Shown here one piece after another: positions 43,641 through 52,383 of a stretch of DNA of 64,000 bases. The first letter of the stretch is position 1, and each line of letters starts with the position of its first letter. A program made the position numbers and the translations under genes. The notes below the pieces were generated by a model. The model was not told the DNA's origin, ran no database searches, and saw only the letters and a program-made list of their open reading frames with translations. Origin of the DNA: CBDCME01 sp965218865 (lineage in GTDB: Bacteria; Pseudomonadota; Alphaproteobacteria; JAAXGF01); the NCBI GenBank assembly GCA_965218865.1, contig CBDCME010000073.1, forward strand, positions 496,001 through 560,000, written 5' to 3'.

Positions 43641-44223
43641 CCCCGATCGCGGATATCAACAGGCTGTCGGCGCCGAAGCGAATAAAGAGGCTGACGAGGA
43701 TCTGAACGAGAACGACGGCCGCCGCCGTGCCGGCCGTGGTTTGCAAGGCGCATCGGGCGACGAACCACTGATAAACGATAACGAAGATGGTCGCGGCGAG
43801 GACCAGCGGCCCCCCGATGCCTAAAGGAGCGAGGCCGCTACCCTCCAACACGACAGGCGGAAAGTAGATGGCAATCATCGGCACGGCCGACCAGTTGCCG
43901 GCGACGATAAGCGGAACATAGCCTTGAGTGAGTCGGAGCAATCGCGTCAGCCCAATCGCGACGATCGGAAAGGCCGCCCAGTCGATGAGATACGCCAGCG
44001 TTTCGACCACGGCCAGTCGGCTGATCTCGACGGTTTCGGGCCGAATCGCAATGTCGAAGACCATCATGACGGCGTAGGCGGGGGCAACCAGGACGGCGGC
44101 GAAAAACGAGCGCCAGAATGCGCCGGTCGAGAGATCAAACCATCTCATGCCGTCGGGATCGAAGCACAACAGGCGCCACGCTCCGTAAACGGAACCGACG
44201 ATCTCCTTGAGGCTGGGAATCAT
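43636..44223 (-). CDS. Conserved membrane protein following dapE, 195 residues
   Basis: Five or six hydrophobic helices (FFAAVLVAPAYAVMMVFDIA, VVETLAYLIDWAAFPIVAIG, VPLIVAGNWSAVPMIAIYFP, LVLAATIFVIVYQW, AAVVLVQILVSLFI). The ATG at 44223 overlaps the dapE stop (ATGA), so it is translated with dapE. No catalytic motif; function unknown. Its C-terminus runs into the truncated repeat R1. Confidence 0.8.
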   Translation of the reverse strand: MIPSLKEIVGSVYGAWRLLCFDPDGMRWFDLSTGAFWRSFFAAVLVAPAYAVMMVFDIAIRPETVEISRLAVVETLAYLIDWAAFPIVAIGLTRLLRLTQGYVPLIVAGNWSAVPMIAIYFPPVVLEGSGLAPLGIGGPLVLAATIFVIVYQWFVARCALQTTAGTAAAVVLVQILVSLFIRFGADSLLISAIGG

Positions 44224-45464
44224 CGCCGCCGGCCGGGAACCCGGCGGCCTCCGGGGAGAGCCGGACAGGCGGTCCCTGTCGAGTTCGGCTCGGTCACCGA
44301 CCGGTTGAAATACGCGTTGAGGATGGCCGAATAGATGTGGGTGAGCATGTAGAGATCATCGACGGCGACGCGCTCGTCGACGGCGTGCATGGTGGCGCCC
44401 ACGAGGCCGAATTCCGCAACCGGACAGTAATCCTTAATGAACCGGGCGTCGGAGGTTCCCCCGGTCGTGCTCAGTTCTGGCCGTCGGCCGAGAATGCGTT
44501 CGATGGCGGCGCAGATCATGTCGGAGAAATTCCCGGGGGGAGTCAGGAAGGCGTCTCCGTTGACTTCGAGGTCGAGGTCGTGGCGGCCACCGTTCTTGGC
44601 GCAGACCCGCCGAATCCAATCGCCCAACCCGTCACCGGAATGATGGTCGTTGAAGCGAATATTGAAGCTCGCGGCGGCGCCGGCCGGGATGACGTTCGGG
44701 GCCGGATTGCCGACGTCGATGGTCGTGACCTCGAGGCGCGAGGGCGGAAAGTGTTCGCTGCCTTCATCGAGCCGCCGCGCGGTCAAATCCGACAGCACGG
44801 CGAGCAAGCGGGGGATCGGATTATCGGCCAGGTGGGGATAGGCGACGTGGCCCTGGGTGCCTTGAACGCGAAGCCGCCCGGTGAGGCTGCCGCGGCGACC
44901 GATCTTGACCATTTCGCCGAGCCGCGATGGGCTGGTGGGTTCACCCACCAGACAAACGTCGGGCAACGTGCCGCGAGCCTTCATCCACGACAGAACCTTC
45001 CGGGTGCCGTTGCGGCCCGGCCCTTCCTCGTCGCCCGTCAGAATAATCCCGAGGGAGCCGTCGAAAGTGCCGTCGCAAGCCTCCAGAAAGGCGGCGGCGG
45101 CGGCAACGAAACAGGCGACCGCGCCTTTCATATCGACCGCCCCACGGCCGTAGAGCATGTCCTCGTCGATCTCGGCCCCAAATGGATCGTGGCGCCATGC
45201 CGCTGGCTCCCCGACCGGAACGACGTCGGTATGACCGGCAAAACAAAATTGGGGAGAGCCGTCCCCGATGCGGGCAAAGAGATTGTCGACGGTGTCGGTT
45301 CCCGGCTCCGAAAACGGCAGTCGGTGACAGAGAAAGCCGAGATTTTCCAGAGCCTTCTGAACGACGCCGAGCGCCCCGGAGTCGCTCGGCGTGACGCTCG
45401 GGCAACGGATGAGCGCGCGCGCCAGCGCCACCGGGTCGACGGCGTACCGGTTTCCTTCGCTCAC
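44220..45464 (-). CDS. dapE: Succinyl-diaminopimelate desuccinylase
   Basis: 414 residues from GTG 45464, whose GTGA overlaps the dapD stop. M20 peptidase-type zinc enzyme cleaving N-succinyl-LL-DAP in lysine/peptidoglycan precursor synthesis. Zinc ligands and catalytic residues: FAGHTDVVPVGEPAAW near 70, LYGRGAVDMKGAVACF near 97, catalytic Glu in ILTGDEEGPGRNGTRK near 135, LVGEPTSPSRLGEMVKIGRR, and the last ligand near TTGGTSDARFIKDYCPV. The C-terminal tail after AYFNRS is about 25 residues longer than usual, probably non-conserved. Confidence 0.95.
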   Translation of the reverse strand: MSEGNRYAVDPVALARALIRCPSVTPSDSGALGVVQKALENLGFLCHRLPFSEPGTDTVDNLFARIGDGSPQFCFAGHTDVVPVGEPAAWRHDPFGAEIDEDMLYGRGAVDMKGAVACFVAAAAAFLEACDGTFDGSLGIILTGDEEGPGRNGTRKVLSWMKARGTLPDVCLVGEPTSPSRLGEMVKIGRRGSLTGRLRVQGTQGHVAYPHLADNPIPRLLAVLSDLTARRLDEGSEHFPPSRLEVTTIDVGNPAPNVIPAGAAASFNIRFNDHHSGDGLGDWIRRVCAKNGGRHDLDLEVNGDAFLTPPGNFSDMICAAIERILGRRPELSTTGGTSDARFIKDYCPVAEFGLVGATMHAVDERVAVDDLYMLTHIYSAILNAYFNRSVTEPNSTGTACPALPGGRRVPGRRR

Positions 45465-46294
45465 GCCCGCAGCAATTCGTTGATCGAGGTCTTCGCCCGG
45501 GTCCGTTCGTCGACCCGCTTGACGATCACGGCGCAATAAAGGGACGGATCCCCGGATTTCTTTCCCGGCAGGCTTCCGGGAACCACGACCGAATACGCCG
45601 GGACCCGACCAAAATGAATTTTGCCCGTCGCCCGATCGACGATCTTTGTCGAGGCCCCGATGAACACGCCCATCGACAGAACGGCGCCGGTTTCGACGAT
45701 CACGCCCTCGGCGACCTCGCTGCGGGCCCCGATGAAACAATCATTCTCGATGATCACGGGACCGGCCTGGAGCGGCTCGAGCACGCCGCCGATGCCGGCG
45801 CCCCCCGATATGTGGCAGTTCCCGCCGATCTGCGCGCAACTCCCGATTGTCGCCCAGGTGTCGACCATGGTGCCCGCATCGACACGGGCGCCGAGATTGA
45901 CGAAACACGGCATCAAGACCACCCCTGGGGCGATATGGGCCGAATGGCGCACGACGCAGGTCGGGACGGCGCGAAATCCGGCGGCGCGGAAACGGGCTTC
46001 GTCCCAACCCGCGAACTTCGAGGCCACCTTGTCGAACCAACCCGCGTCTTCCCCCGGCCCACCGGCGATCCGTTCCATGTCGTTCATGCGGAATGAAAGC
46101 AAGACCGCCATTTTCAGCCATTGATTGATCCGCCATTCGCCGTCGATTTTTTGGGCCACCCGCAGGGTGCCCGCGTCCAAACCCGCCAAGGCCGCCGTTA
46201 CCGCCTCGCGCGCCGGACCGGAGGTCGCCGCGTTTATCTCGTCACGCGCCCCCCACACCGACTCGATCGTTTTCCGCATCGCCGCGACGTCCAT
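45461..46294 (-). CDS. dapD: 2,3,4,5-tetrahydropyridine-2,6-dicarboxylate N-succinyltransferase
   Basis: 277 residues from ATG 46294. Left-handed beta-helix of hexapeptide repeats (GVVLMPCFVNLGARVDAGTM, IGSCAQIGGNCHISGGAGIG, IENDCFIGARSEVAEGVIVE), preceded by the N-terminal helical domain ending INQWLKMAVLLSFR. Makes N-succinyl-2-amino-6-ketopimelate in the DAP pathway. It starts the dapD-dapE-membrane protein operon. Confidence 0.96.
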   Translation of the reverse strand: MDVAAMRKTIESVWGARDEINAATSGPAREAVTAALAGLDAGTLRVAQKIDGEWRINQWLKMAVLLSFRMNDMERIAGGPGEDAGWFDKVASKFAGWDEARFRAAGFRAVPTCVVRHSAHIAPGVVLMPCFVNLGARVDAGTMVDTWATIGSCAQIGGNCHISGGAGIGGVLEPLQAGPVIIENDCFIGARSEVAEGVIVETGAVLSMGVFIGASTKIVDRATGKIHFGRVPAYSVVVPGSLPGKKSGDPSLYCAVIVKRVDERTRAKTSINELLRA

Positions 46295-46330
46295 GTCCAA
46301 AATCCCCGTTCCCGAAACGCGGCCTAACAG

Positions 46331-46460
46331 TCTGTTCGAAAACTCAACTAACCGGCCCGCTCCCCCTTCCGGCCAGCCAATTCAGCATACTCCCGGGGTG
46401 GCCGGGAGGGGGAGCGGGCTGGAACAGACGCAAAAGGGGCGCGGAGTTTCGAACAGACGC
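46331..46460. repeat. Dispersed repeat R1, copy d (divergent)
   Basis: TCTGTTCGAAAACTCAACTA to GAGTTTCGAACAGACGC. The ends and the large CCCGCTCCCCCTTCCGGCC / GGCCGGGAGGGGGAGCGGG palindrome are conserved, but the internal terminator hairpin has moved or been lost and the order of parts looks inverted relative to other copies. Confidence 0.7.
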
Positions 46461-46617
46461 TAAGGTAATCGCGACATGAGGGCTGTCAACCACACACGTT
46501 TTCGACCTCGGCGAGGCGGCATTCAGCGGCGGAGTCCAGCCTCGATGTTGAATGGGCAAAGGTAAATATATATCGTGAATCACTCGGCGTGTTTCGGGGC
46601 TTCACCAGGGAAACCAG

Positions 46618-47607
46618 ATGGTGTCGTGCGAGAGGGGAAATCGCTTTGGCCGCGGCGCGGCCGGCGTCATTGCCGGGGCGGTGTGGGGATTCCTCGGTTT
46701 CCTCGCTCCGCTGGCCGCCGAACCGGCGACGGTGGTAACGATCAAGCCGTTACATTCGCTGGCGGCCGGAGTCATGGCCGGGGTGGGAGAACCCATCCTG
46801 CTGGTGAAAAAGGCGATGTCGCCGCACGGGTACACCGAGCGCCCTTCCGACGCCGTCGCGCTGAACCAGGCGCAAATCTTGATTTGGGTCGGCGGAAATC
46901 TCGAGACGCAGCTGCGCAAACGGGTGCCGATGCTGGGTGATCGGACAACCATCGTCTCGGCCCTGGAAACCCCCGGGATGGTGTTGTGGCGGGCCCGCCG
47001 GGGAACGCGATGGCTGGTACCCGACGACCATGGCGACGCGGACGAGGATCACGAAGCCGACTCCGCCGACGTCCATTCAGACATCGACCACCACCTTTGG
47101 CTCGACACGGAAAATGCCCGCGCGTTCGTCAACGCCGTGGTCGACCGGATGCGTCGCAGCGACCCCGACAACGCCGAGATCTACACCCGCAACGGCCGGA
47201 ATCTCGACCGCCGCCTTGTCGCCCTCGACCGTCAGATCGAGAACTGGCTGAGGCGCGTTCGCAACGAGCCGTACCTCGTGTTTCATGATGCCTATCAGTA
47301 CTTCGAGCGGCGCTACGGTTTGCACCCGGTGGGATCGGTGACGCTTCACCCGGATGACACTCCAACGGCCCTTCGGCTGGTCGAAATTTTTCGACTTGTC
47401 CGCAACAGCGATGCCAAATGCGTCTTCAGCGAACCTCAGTTCAAATCGAAAATGGTACGGACGCTCGTGAGCGACACCGGAGTCGGCCACGGCACGCTCG
47501 ATCCGATCGGGGCCGACCTGGCTCCGGGTCCCGAGCTGTATTTTACGCTGATGCACAATCTGGCCGCCTCGCTAGCGAGTTGTCTCGAGCAAAAGGACGC
47601 GCGCTGA
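46618..47607 (+). CDS. znuA: Zinc/manganese ABC transporter substrate-binding protein (ZnuA-like)
   Basis: 329 residues. Hydrophobic leader AGAVWGFLGFLAPLAAEPA, then VVTIKPLHSLAAGVMAGVGE, a first ligand in KAMSPHGYTERPSDAVALNQ, an acidic histidine-rich loop DDHGDADEDHEADSADVHSD leading to DHHLWLD (second ligand), VFHDAYQYFERRYGLHPVG (third ligand) and a late FSEPQFKSKMVRTLV plus a C-terminal cysteine. The His/Asp loop is typical of zinc-specific ZnuA. No permease or ATPase gene is adjacent in the window, which is unusual. Confidence 0.9.
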   Translation: MVSCERGNRFGRGAAGVIAGAVWGFLGFLAPLAAEPATVVTIKPLHSLAAGVMAGVGEPILLVKKAMSPHGYTERPSDAVALNQAQILIWVGGNLETQLRKRVPMLGDRTTIVSALETPGMVLWRARRGTRWLVPDDHGDADEDHEADSADVHSDIDHHLWLDTENARAFVNAVVDRMRRSDPDNAEIYTRNGRNLDRRLVALDRQIENWLRRVRNEPYLVFHDAYQYFERRYGLHPVGSVTLHPDDTPTALRLVEIFRLVRNSDAKCVFSEPQFKSKMVRTLVSDTGVGHGTLDPIGADLAPGPELYFTLMHNLAASLASCLEQKDAR

Positions 47608-47800
47608 CCCTCCTTGCGGCCGGCTGACATCTTTACAAGGTGTCGGCGATGCGGCAGAGTGCAACCGTCGCGGCGCTGGGAGACGTTATAGGTCATCGGC
47701 CTCGTCCGCGCCGCTTATTGTGCCGCCATGACGATCGCTTCTTCGTCGCTACCACCTCGACCCGCGCGGCACCGCACGAGAGATCAACGGAGGAAGAAAG

Positions 47801-48226
47801 ATGGCTCGTATGGGTATCGTTTTATTTGCCGCCATGGCGGTGGCGGGAACGGCCTTTGCCGGAACTGGCACCCGCAGCCAATCATCGGGCAACGCGGAGC
47901 TTTACATCATATCTCCGAAGGACGGCGATACAGTCACGGGTTCCGTGACCGTCGTCTTCGGCCTCAAGGGCATGGGTGTGTGCCCCGCGGGCCTCGAAAA
48001 AAATAACACCGGCCATCACCACTTGCTCATCGACACGGGGCTGCCCTCTTTCGGTTCCCCCATCGACAAGGATGAGAATCATCGGCATTTCGGTGGCGGC
48101 TAAACTGAGACCGCGTTGGAACTCGAACCGGGCGAATACACGCTTCAGCTGTTGCTAGGCGATCACAACCACATTCCGCATTTCCCTCCGATCTTTTCCA
48201 AGCGGATCACGATCAAGGTCAACTAG
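47801..48226 (+). pseudogene. DUF4399 secreted protein with in-frame TAA stop
   Basis: ATG 47801 with GGAGGAAG upstream. Signal peptide GIVLFAAMAVAGTAFA, then ELYIISPKDGDTVTGSVTVV, NNTGHHHLLIDTGLPS and KDENHRHFGGG, the histidine-rich DUF4399 domain. A TAA at 48101-48103 stops it at residue 100. In the same frame translation continues TETALELEPGEYTLQLLLGD and HNHIPHFPPIFSKRITIKVN to TAG 48226, exactly the expected second half; homologues have Gln at the stop position (CAA to TAA). So a point mutation, an error, or readthrough. Confidence 0.8.
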
Positions 48227-48347
48227 ACGGAATCGAGACGTCGGGTCACGCGTTTGCTGCCGTCCCGGCGGCGGAAGTCGCTTGCCGAATCGGGAGCGAT
48301 GAAATCATTGGCAAAGAAATTCGCGGCTTCGCGCTGCTCTTGGTCAC

Positions 48348-48480
48348 CTGTTCGAAAATGCGCGTCCGCGCATTTTTTGCGTCTGTCCCGGCCCTCTCCC
48401 CCTCCCGGCCACCCACGAGAGGTTGCTGACATGGGTGGCCGGGAGGGGGAGAGGGCCGGCTCCGCGAGTTTTCGAACAGG
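48348..48480. repeat. Dispersed repeat R1, copy e
   Basis: CCTGTTCGAAAATGCGCG to GAGTTTTCGAACAGG, with the terminator ATGCGCG-TC-CGCGCAT-TTTTTT and the GGCCCTCTCCCCCTCCCGG palindrome. Located between the DUF4399 gene and the Nudix gene. Confidence 0.85.
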
Positions 48481-48579
48481 CGGTCGTCTTCGCCCCACCA
48501 GTGCGACAGGTTTGATCACGCGCGAGCGGAAGGCATATGCCGTCGGGGCAATGTTTCCCCAGCGCCGTAGCATCCTCGC

Positions 48580-49005
48580 TTGAAATCGCCAGCTGAAAAC
48601 CTGCGGGTTTACGGTGTCCTTATCCGCGATTCCCGTGTCCTCATCGCGGCCGAATACGTCTGCGAGGTTTTCTGCTGGAAATATCCCGGCGGTGGCGTCG
48701 AAGCGGGCGAGAGCGTCCAGGAGGCGCTGGGCCGTGAATTTCGCGAGGAAACGGGTTTGAGGATTACGGTGGGCGAATTGCTCCATTCCCCGGGCACCCT
48801 GCTCAGCCCCTGGACCAAAAGGAACTACACACCCGTTTTTCATCGTGTCCACGCCGAGGGAGAGGTATGTGTCCCCGCCCATGAGCCCCTCGAAATCAGG
48901 TTTCGGCTTCCCGAGGAGGCGATCGCTAGCGGTTTAATGGCGGAACCGGAAATCATCGCCCTCCGTCGGGCCTTGGCGGCAAGCCGAGACGCGCGATCAC
49001 CCTAG
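48580..49005 (+). CDS. Nudix hydrolase
   Basis: 141 residues from TTG 48580 (start uncertain). KYPGGGVEAGESVQEALGRE and FREETGLRITVGELLH make a proper Nudix box (G-x5-E-x7-REU-x-EE-x-GU). No other domain. Substrate unknown. Its 3' end overlaps the tusA-like gene on the other strand by nine bases. Confidence 0.88.
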   Translation: MKSPAENLRVYGVLIRDSRVLIAAEYVCEVFCWKYPGGGVEAGESVQEALGREFREETGLRITVGELLHSPGTLLSPWTKRNYTPVFHRVHAEGEVCVPAHEPLEIRFRLPEEAIASGLMAEPEIIALRRALAASRDARSP

Positions 49006-49227
49006 TTTTCGGATTTGAAATCGAAAGACGCCGGCGTTTTCTTCCCAGGCCACGAGTTCGTTCTTGGTCCGCTTGCAAAACGCCTCGAAATCACCGACGG
49101 CGCTTCGGTCGGTGGCCAGGACCTCGAGCATCTCGCCGGGCGCCAGTTCACGCAATCGCTTGCTCGTCCGCAGCACCGGGAGTGGGCACGCCAGGTCGGT
49201 GACGTCGAGCCGTGAGCGGACCGGCAA
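48997..49227 (-). CDS. TusA-family sulfur carrier/transferase
   Basis: 76 residues. The sulfur-accepting cysteine sits in the CPxP motif of DVTDLACPLPVLRTSKRL near residue 14, followed by LAPGEMLEVLATDRSAVGDF, the two-layer TusA/SirA fold. These proteins relay persulfide sulfur for tRNA thiolation or sulfur oxidation. It follows the Gfo/Idh gene by three bases, so it is co-transcribed with it. Confidence 0.92.
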   Translation of the reverse strand: MPVRSRLDVTDLACPLPVLRTSKRLRELAPGEMLEVLATDRSAVGDFEAFCKRTKNELVAWEENAGVFRFQIRKLG

Positions 49228-49230
49228 GGC

Positions 49231-50196
49231 TCACTCCCGCAATTTTGCCACCCGGGCGGCGTGAGCCTCGAGGCTATCGTTGATCAGGAGCGCCGTCCGC
49301 AAGGCGCGGCGGCCGTCCGGGCCCGAAACCGCCGGCGTGGTCCGGTTCTTGACCGCGTCGAGGAAAGCCTTGATCTCCCGTTCGAGGTCGTCGCCTTCCT
49401 CGAAGTTCCGCTCCTCCCTCGAAATGCGTGGCACCCCGGGAAACATCTCCCCGTCGCTCTTACGCAGAATGGTGATTCGGCGCTGAACGAAATCGATCGA
49501 AAAATACGCGTCGGGCTGGAATATCCGCATTTTGCGCTCGCTCTTGAGACTCACCCGGCTGGCGGTGACCGTGGCGCTGCAACCGTCGGCGAAATGGATT
49601 CGGACGTTGGCGATATCGGCCTCGCCGGTCAGCACCGGGGTGCCGACGGCGTCGACCTGAGTGACCGGCGCCCGGACGATGGCCTGGATGAGATCGATGT
49701 CGTGGATCATCAGATCGAGGATCACATTCACATCGGTGCCGCGCGGCTTGAAGGGCGCGATCCGGTAGCATTCGATGAACACCGGCTGGGCGACGGCCCC
49801 GTCGAGCGCCAGCATCGCCGACGAAAAGCGTTGCAGATGTCCCACCTGGAGCACTCGGCGATGGCTTTCGGCGAGATCGATGAGATCGTCGGCCTGATCG
49901 AGGTTCGCCGCGATGGGCTTCTCGACCAGAACATCCGCGCCGCCTTCCAGGAAGGCCTTGGCCACCTCGTGGTGAATCGGCGTCGGCACCACGACGCTGA
50001 CCGCATCGACCTTACCGAGTAAGCCGCGGTAGTCGGCGCGCGCCTCGGTCTCGCACACGCGCGCGACAGCCACCGCCTTTTCGCGGTCGCGGTCGACGAC
50101 CGCGATGAGGTCCGCGTCGGCGAGTCGGGCATACTTTTCGGCGTGGAATCGCCCGAAATAACCGGCCCCTATAACGGCGGTTCGAATTTTACCCAT
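49231..50196 (-). CDS. Gfo/Idh/MocA family oxidoreductase
   Basis: 321 residues. NAD(P)-binding start IRTAVIGAGYFGRFHAEKYA, EKP-type motif ADVLVEKPIAANLDQADDL, HLQRFSSAMLAL, and the catalytic region LDLMIHDIDLIQAIV (H-D). The C-terminal beta domain has the usual SERKMRIFQPDAYFSIDF. Substrate unknown; such enzymes oxidise sugars or inositols. Neighbouring genes are unrelated, apart from the coupled tusA-like gene. Confidence 0.92.
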   Translation of the reverse strand: MGKIRTAVIGAGYFGRFHAEKYARLADADLIAVVDRDREKAVAVARVCETEARADYRGLLGKVDAVSVVVPTPIHHEVAKAFLEGGADVLVEKPIAANLDQADDLIDLAESHRRVLQVGHLQRFSSAMLALDGAVAQPVFIECYRIAPFKPRGTDVNVILDLMIHDIDLIQAIVRAPVTQVDAVGTPVLTGEADIANVRIHFADGCSATVTASRVSLKSERKMRIFQPDAYFSIDFVQRRITILRKSDGEMFPGVPRISREERNFEEGDDLEREIKAFLDAVKNRTTPAVSGPDGRRALRTALLINDSLEAHAARVAKLRE

Positions 50197-50242
50197 GGCT
50201 ATTCCTCAGGCCCGGCGGTTCGATCGGTGACCGCCTTTAAGG

Positions 50243-50380
50243 GTTTGTTCGAAAATGCGCGTCCGCGCAATTTTTGCGTCTGTTCCGGCCCTCTCCCCCT
50301 CCCGGCCACCCACGAGAGGTTGCTGATATGGGTGGCCGGGAGGGGGAGGTGGCCGGTGCCGCGAGTTTTCGAACAGACTG
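50243..50380. repeat. Dispersed repeat R1, copy f
   Basis: GTTTGTTCGAAAATGCGCG to GAGTTTTCGAACAGACTG. Terminator hairpin ATTGCGCGGACGCGCAT-like (one A replaces T in the CGCGCAATTTTTG part). Sits just upstream of the Gfo/Idh start, so here the repeat is in a promoter region. Confidence 0.83.
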
Positions 50381-50529
50381 TAAGGGACAGGTACGATTTC
50401 ATTTGATTGCAAACGTTCGTTGCCTATGGTTGATGTTCAAAATCGTATATTGCCAAGCGGAAATGACAACGCCCTTGCGTGAGTGGTTGATCCAAGGGTG
50501 TGTCTCTACCTCGCGTGCAGGAAATCATT

Positions 50530-50805
50530 ATGCGCCGGTTTTTTCTATTCGCGCTGATCGCGGTGACGCTTTTTCCGGGTTCGGCGGCAACCCAAATTTT
50601 GGAATACGAGATCATCGACAGGTTCAGGTACAGTGGTTGCAACGAATACGATATCCAAGAGGTCGCCGCGCTCGAAGAGGAAAACGAATTGATATACGTC
50701 GCCTGGTGTGCCGCCCTCGACAACTATCTCATGGTGATACGCTGCAAGGAAGATATCTGCCGGATTCTTGATAAAACGGGGGGCGAGGACAGAGACACCC
50801 GCTGA
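50530..50805 (+). CDS. Small secreted protein, 91 residues
   Basis: ATG 50530 with AGGAA upstream. Signal peptide RRFFLFALIAVTLFPGSAA, then a small domain with four cysteines: RFRYSGCNEYDIQEVAALEE, YVAWCAALDNYLMVIRCKED and ICRILD. Probably two disulfides; periplasmic. Not recognised. Confidence 0.65.
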   Translation: MRRFFLFALIAVTLFPGSAATQILEYEIIDRFRYSGCNEYDIQEVAALEEENELIYVAWCAALDNYLMVIRCKEDICRILDKTGGEDRDTR

Positions 50806-50835
50806 CGACGGCGTCGGCACGATCTGAGGGACTGA

Positions 50836-52006
50836 TTCCAACCGCCCTTAACATTGACTTGTGCGATCCCACGCTCTGAGGCCGATGGACATGATCTTCC
50901 AAGGTTGGTCGGTCAGGTTGTTCCAGGCTTGGCAAGAGGCCTCGACGATGGCTTCATAGGAGTCGAAGACACGATTGGAGAGCCAGTTCTGGCGGAGGTA
51001 TTGCCAGACATTTTCGGCGGGATTGAGCTCCGGGGACTTGGGTGGCAAAGGCACGAGGGAGATGTTCTCCGGGATGCCGAGTTTGGCAGTGGTGTGCCAT
51101 GCGGCTTGGTCGAGCAGCACGACGGCATGGGCGTTTGGGGCAACGGCCCGGCTGATTTCCTCGAGATGCAGGTCCATGGCTTCAGTATTGGCGCGCGGCA
51201 TGACCAGCGCCGCGCCCTCACCGCGCTCGGGGCAGATGGCGCCGAAGAGATACGCCGAAGAGGTCCGTAGGTCCTTGACCTGGCGCGGGCGCGATCCCTT
51301 TGGGGCCCACTGGCGCACCAGGCTGTTCTTCTGGCCGACGCGCATTTCATCTTGAAACCAAACCTCGATGGGCGTGTCCGGTGGCTGTGCCGCTACGATT
51401 TTCGCCAAGTGTTCGGGAAAACTTTTTTTTAAATTCCTCCTGTGCCCGCGCATCCTGGCCGACGTGGCGCGGGCGCGCGGAAATATGCGAGAACCCGAGC
51501 GCGGCCAGCAGCTTGCCGACGCTCCGCTCGTGATAGTCCACGCCGAAGCGCGTTCGGATCAGTTGCTTGAGATCGATGCAGCGCCAGCGCACGACCCCAT
51601 CCCGTTCGGGATCGGGACCGGCCTCGATAGCCCGCGAAAGCGCCGCCATTTGCGACGGCGTCAACCGACGCAACGCCCCGTTCGGCTTGCGGTCGATCAG
51701 ACCGGCCGGACCTCCCGCGTTGAACCGGTGAACCCAGTCCCGCAACGTCTGCCGATCCATGCCGCCAATACCCGCCGCGCACGCTCGATCCATCCCATCG
51801 TAGATGGCCGCCATCGACAAAAGCCGTCGCGCCTGGTTCCCATCATCGCTCCGTGCCGCAAGAACACGGACTCTTTCAGCATCAAAGTCGTTTCGCAAAG
51901 GAATCGTTGGCATTGAACACACTCCCTTGTTGCCAACAACCTTGAATCACACAAAATCTAGCGTGTAAACCTTTGCGCGAGTCAAACTCTAGGGCGGTTG
52001 GTATAA
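50836..52006 (-). mobile_element. IS630-family element, copy 3
   Basis: Same element as copies 1 and 2. The right end is normal (GGCGGTTGGTA-TA-AG), but the left end reads GATTCCAACCGCCC: the terminal TA bases are altered, so this end is slightly damaged and the target duplication is not intact. Confidence 0.9.
50848..51913 (-). CDS. IS630-family transposase, two frames joined by frameshift (copy 3)
   Basis: First frame from ATG 51913, second ending at 50848, meeting at the same run of eight A. Protein as in copies 1 and 2 apart from small changes at the C-terminus (LRAWDRTSQC). DDE residues intact. Confidence 0.9.
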
Positions 52007-52383
52007 GCGGTCGAAAAAGACGGGAAAGTCGGCTCATGGGGGTAGAGCGGCCGTGATTCGTGGTGGTCCTGGACTACCGGTCTTAGCCATAACCGGACTC
52101 TCCGAAAAAACCATAGCATTCCGGAGCCGGGGGAGAACGAGACCATACTGAATGGCGTATGCCAAGTCGACCGGTCCAAAAGGACCCAGCGCGCGCATCG
52201 CCGAATTCTTGGGCTGGATCGAGTGCCGTCAACGCGCTCGCCAACGACGATGGTCGGTGGTGTCGAGCGCTGCCCGAGGTCGCGTTATCAAGGAATGTCC
52301 CGGCCCACGGCGGCTTAGGGGAGCGCTGCGACAGTTTCGATTTTCGAGTTCGAGCGAGCCTCGCCCAGCCCCCGCCCGAGCGC
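52007..52383. other. Non-coding stretch between IS630 copy 3 and the RTX gene
   Basis: 377 bp with no supportable gene on either strand. The short ORFs here have no RBS and no recognisable motif. I see no tRNA, no repeat R1/R2 and no clear terminator. Confidence 0.4.
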
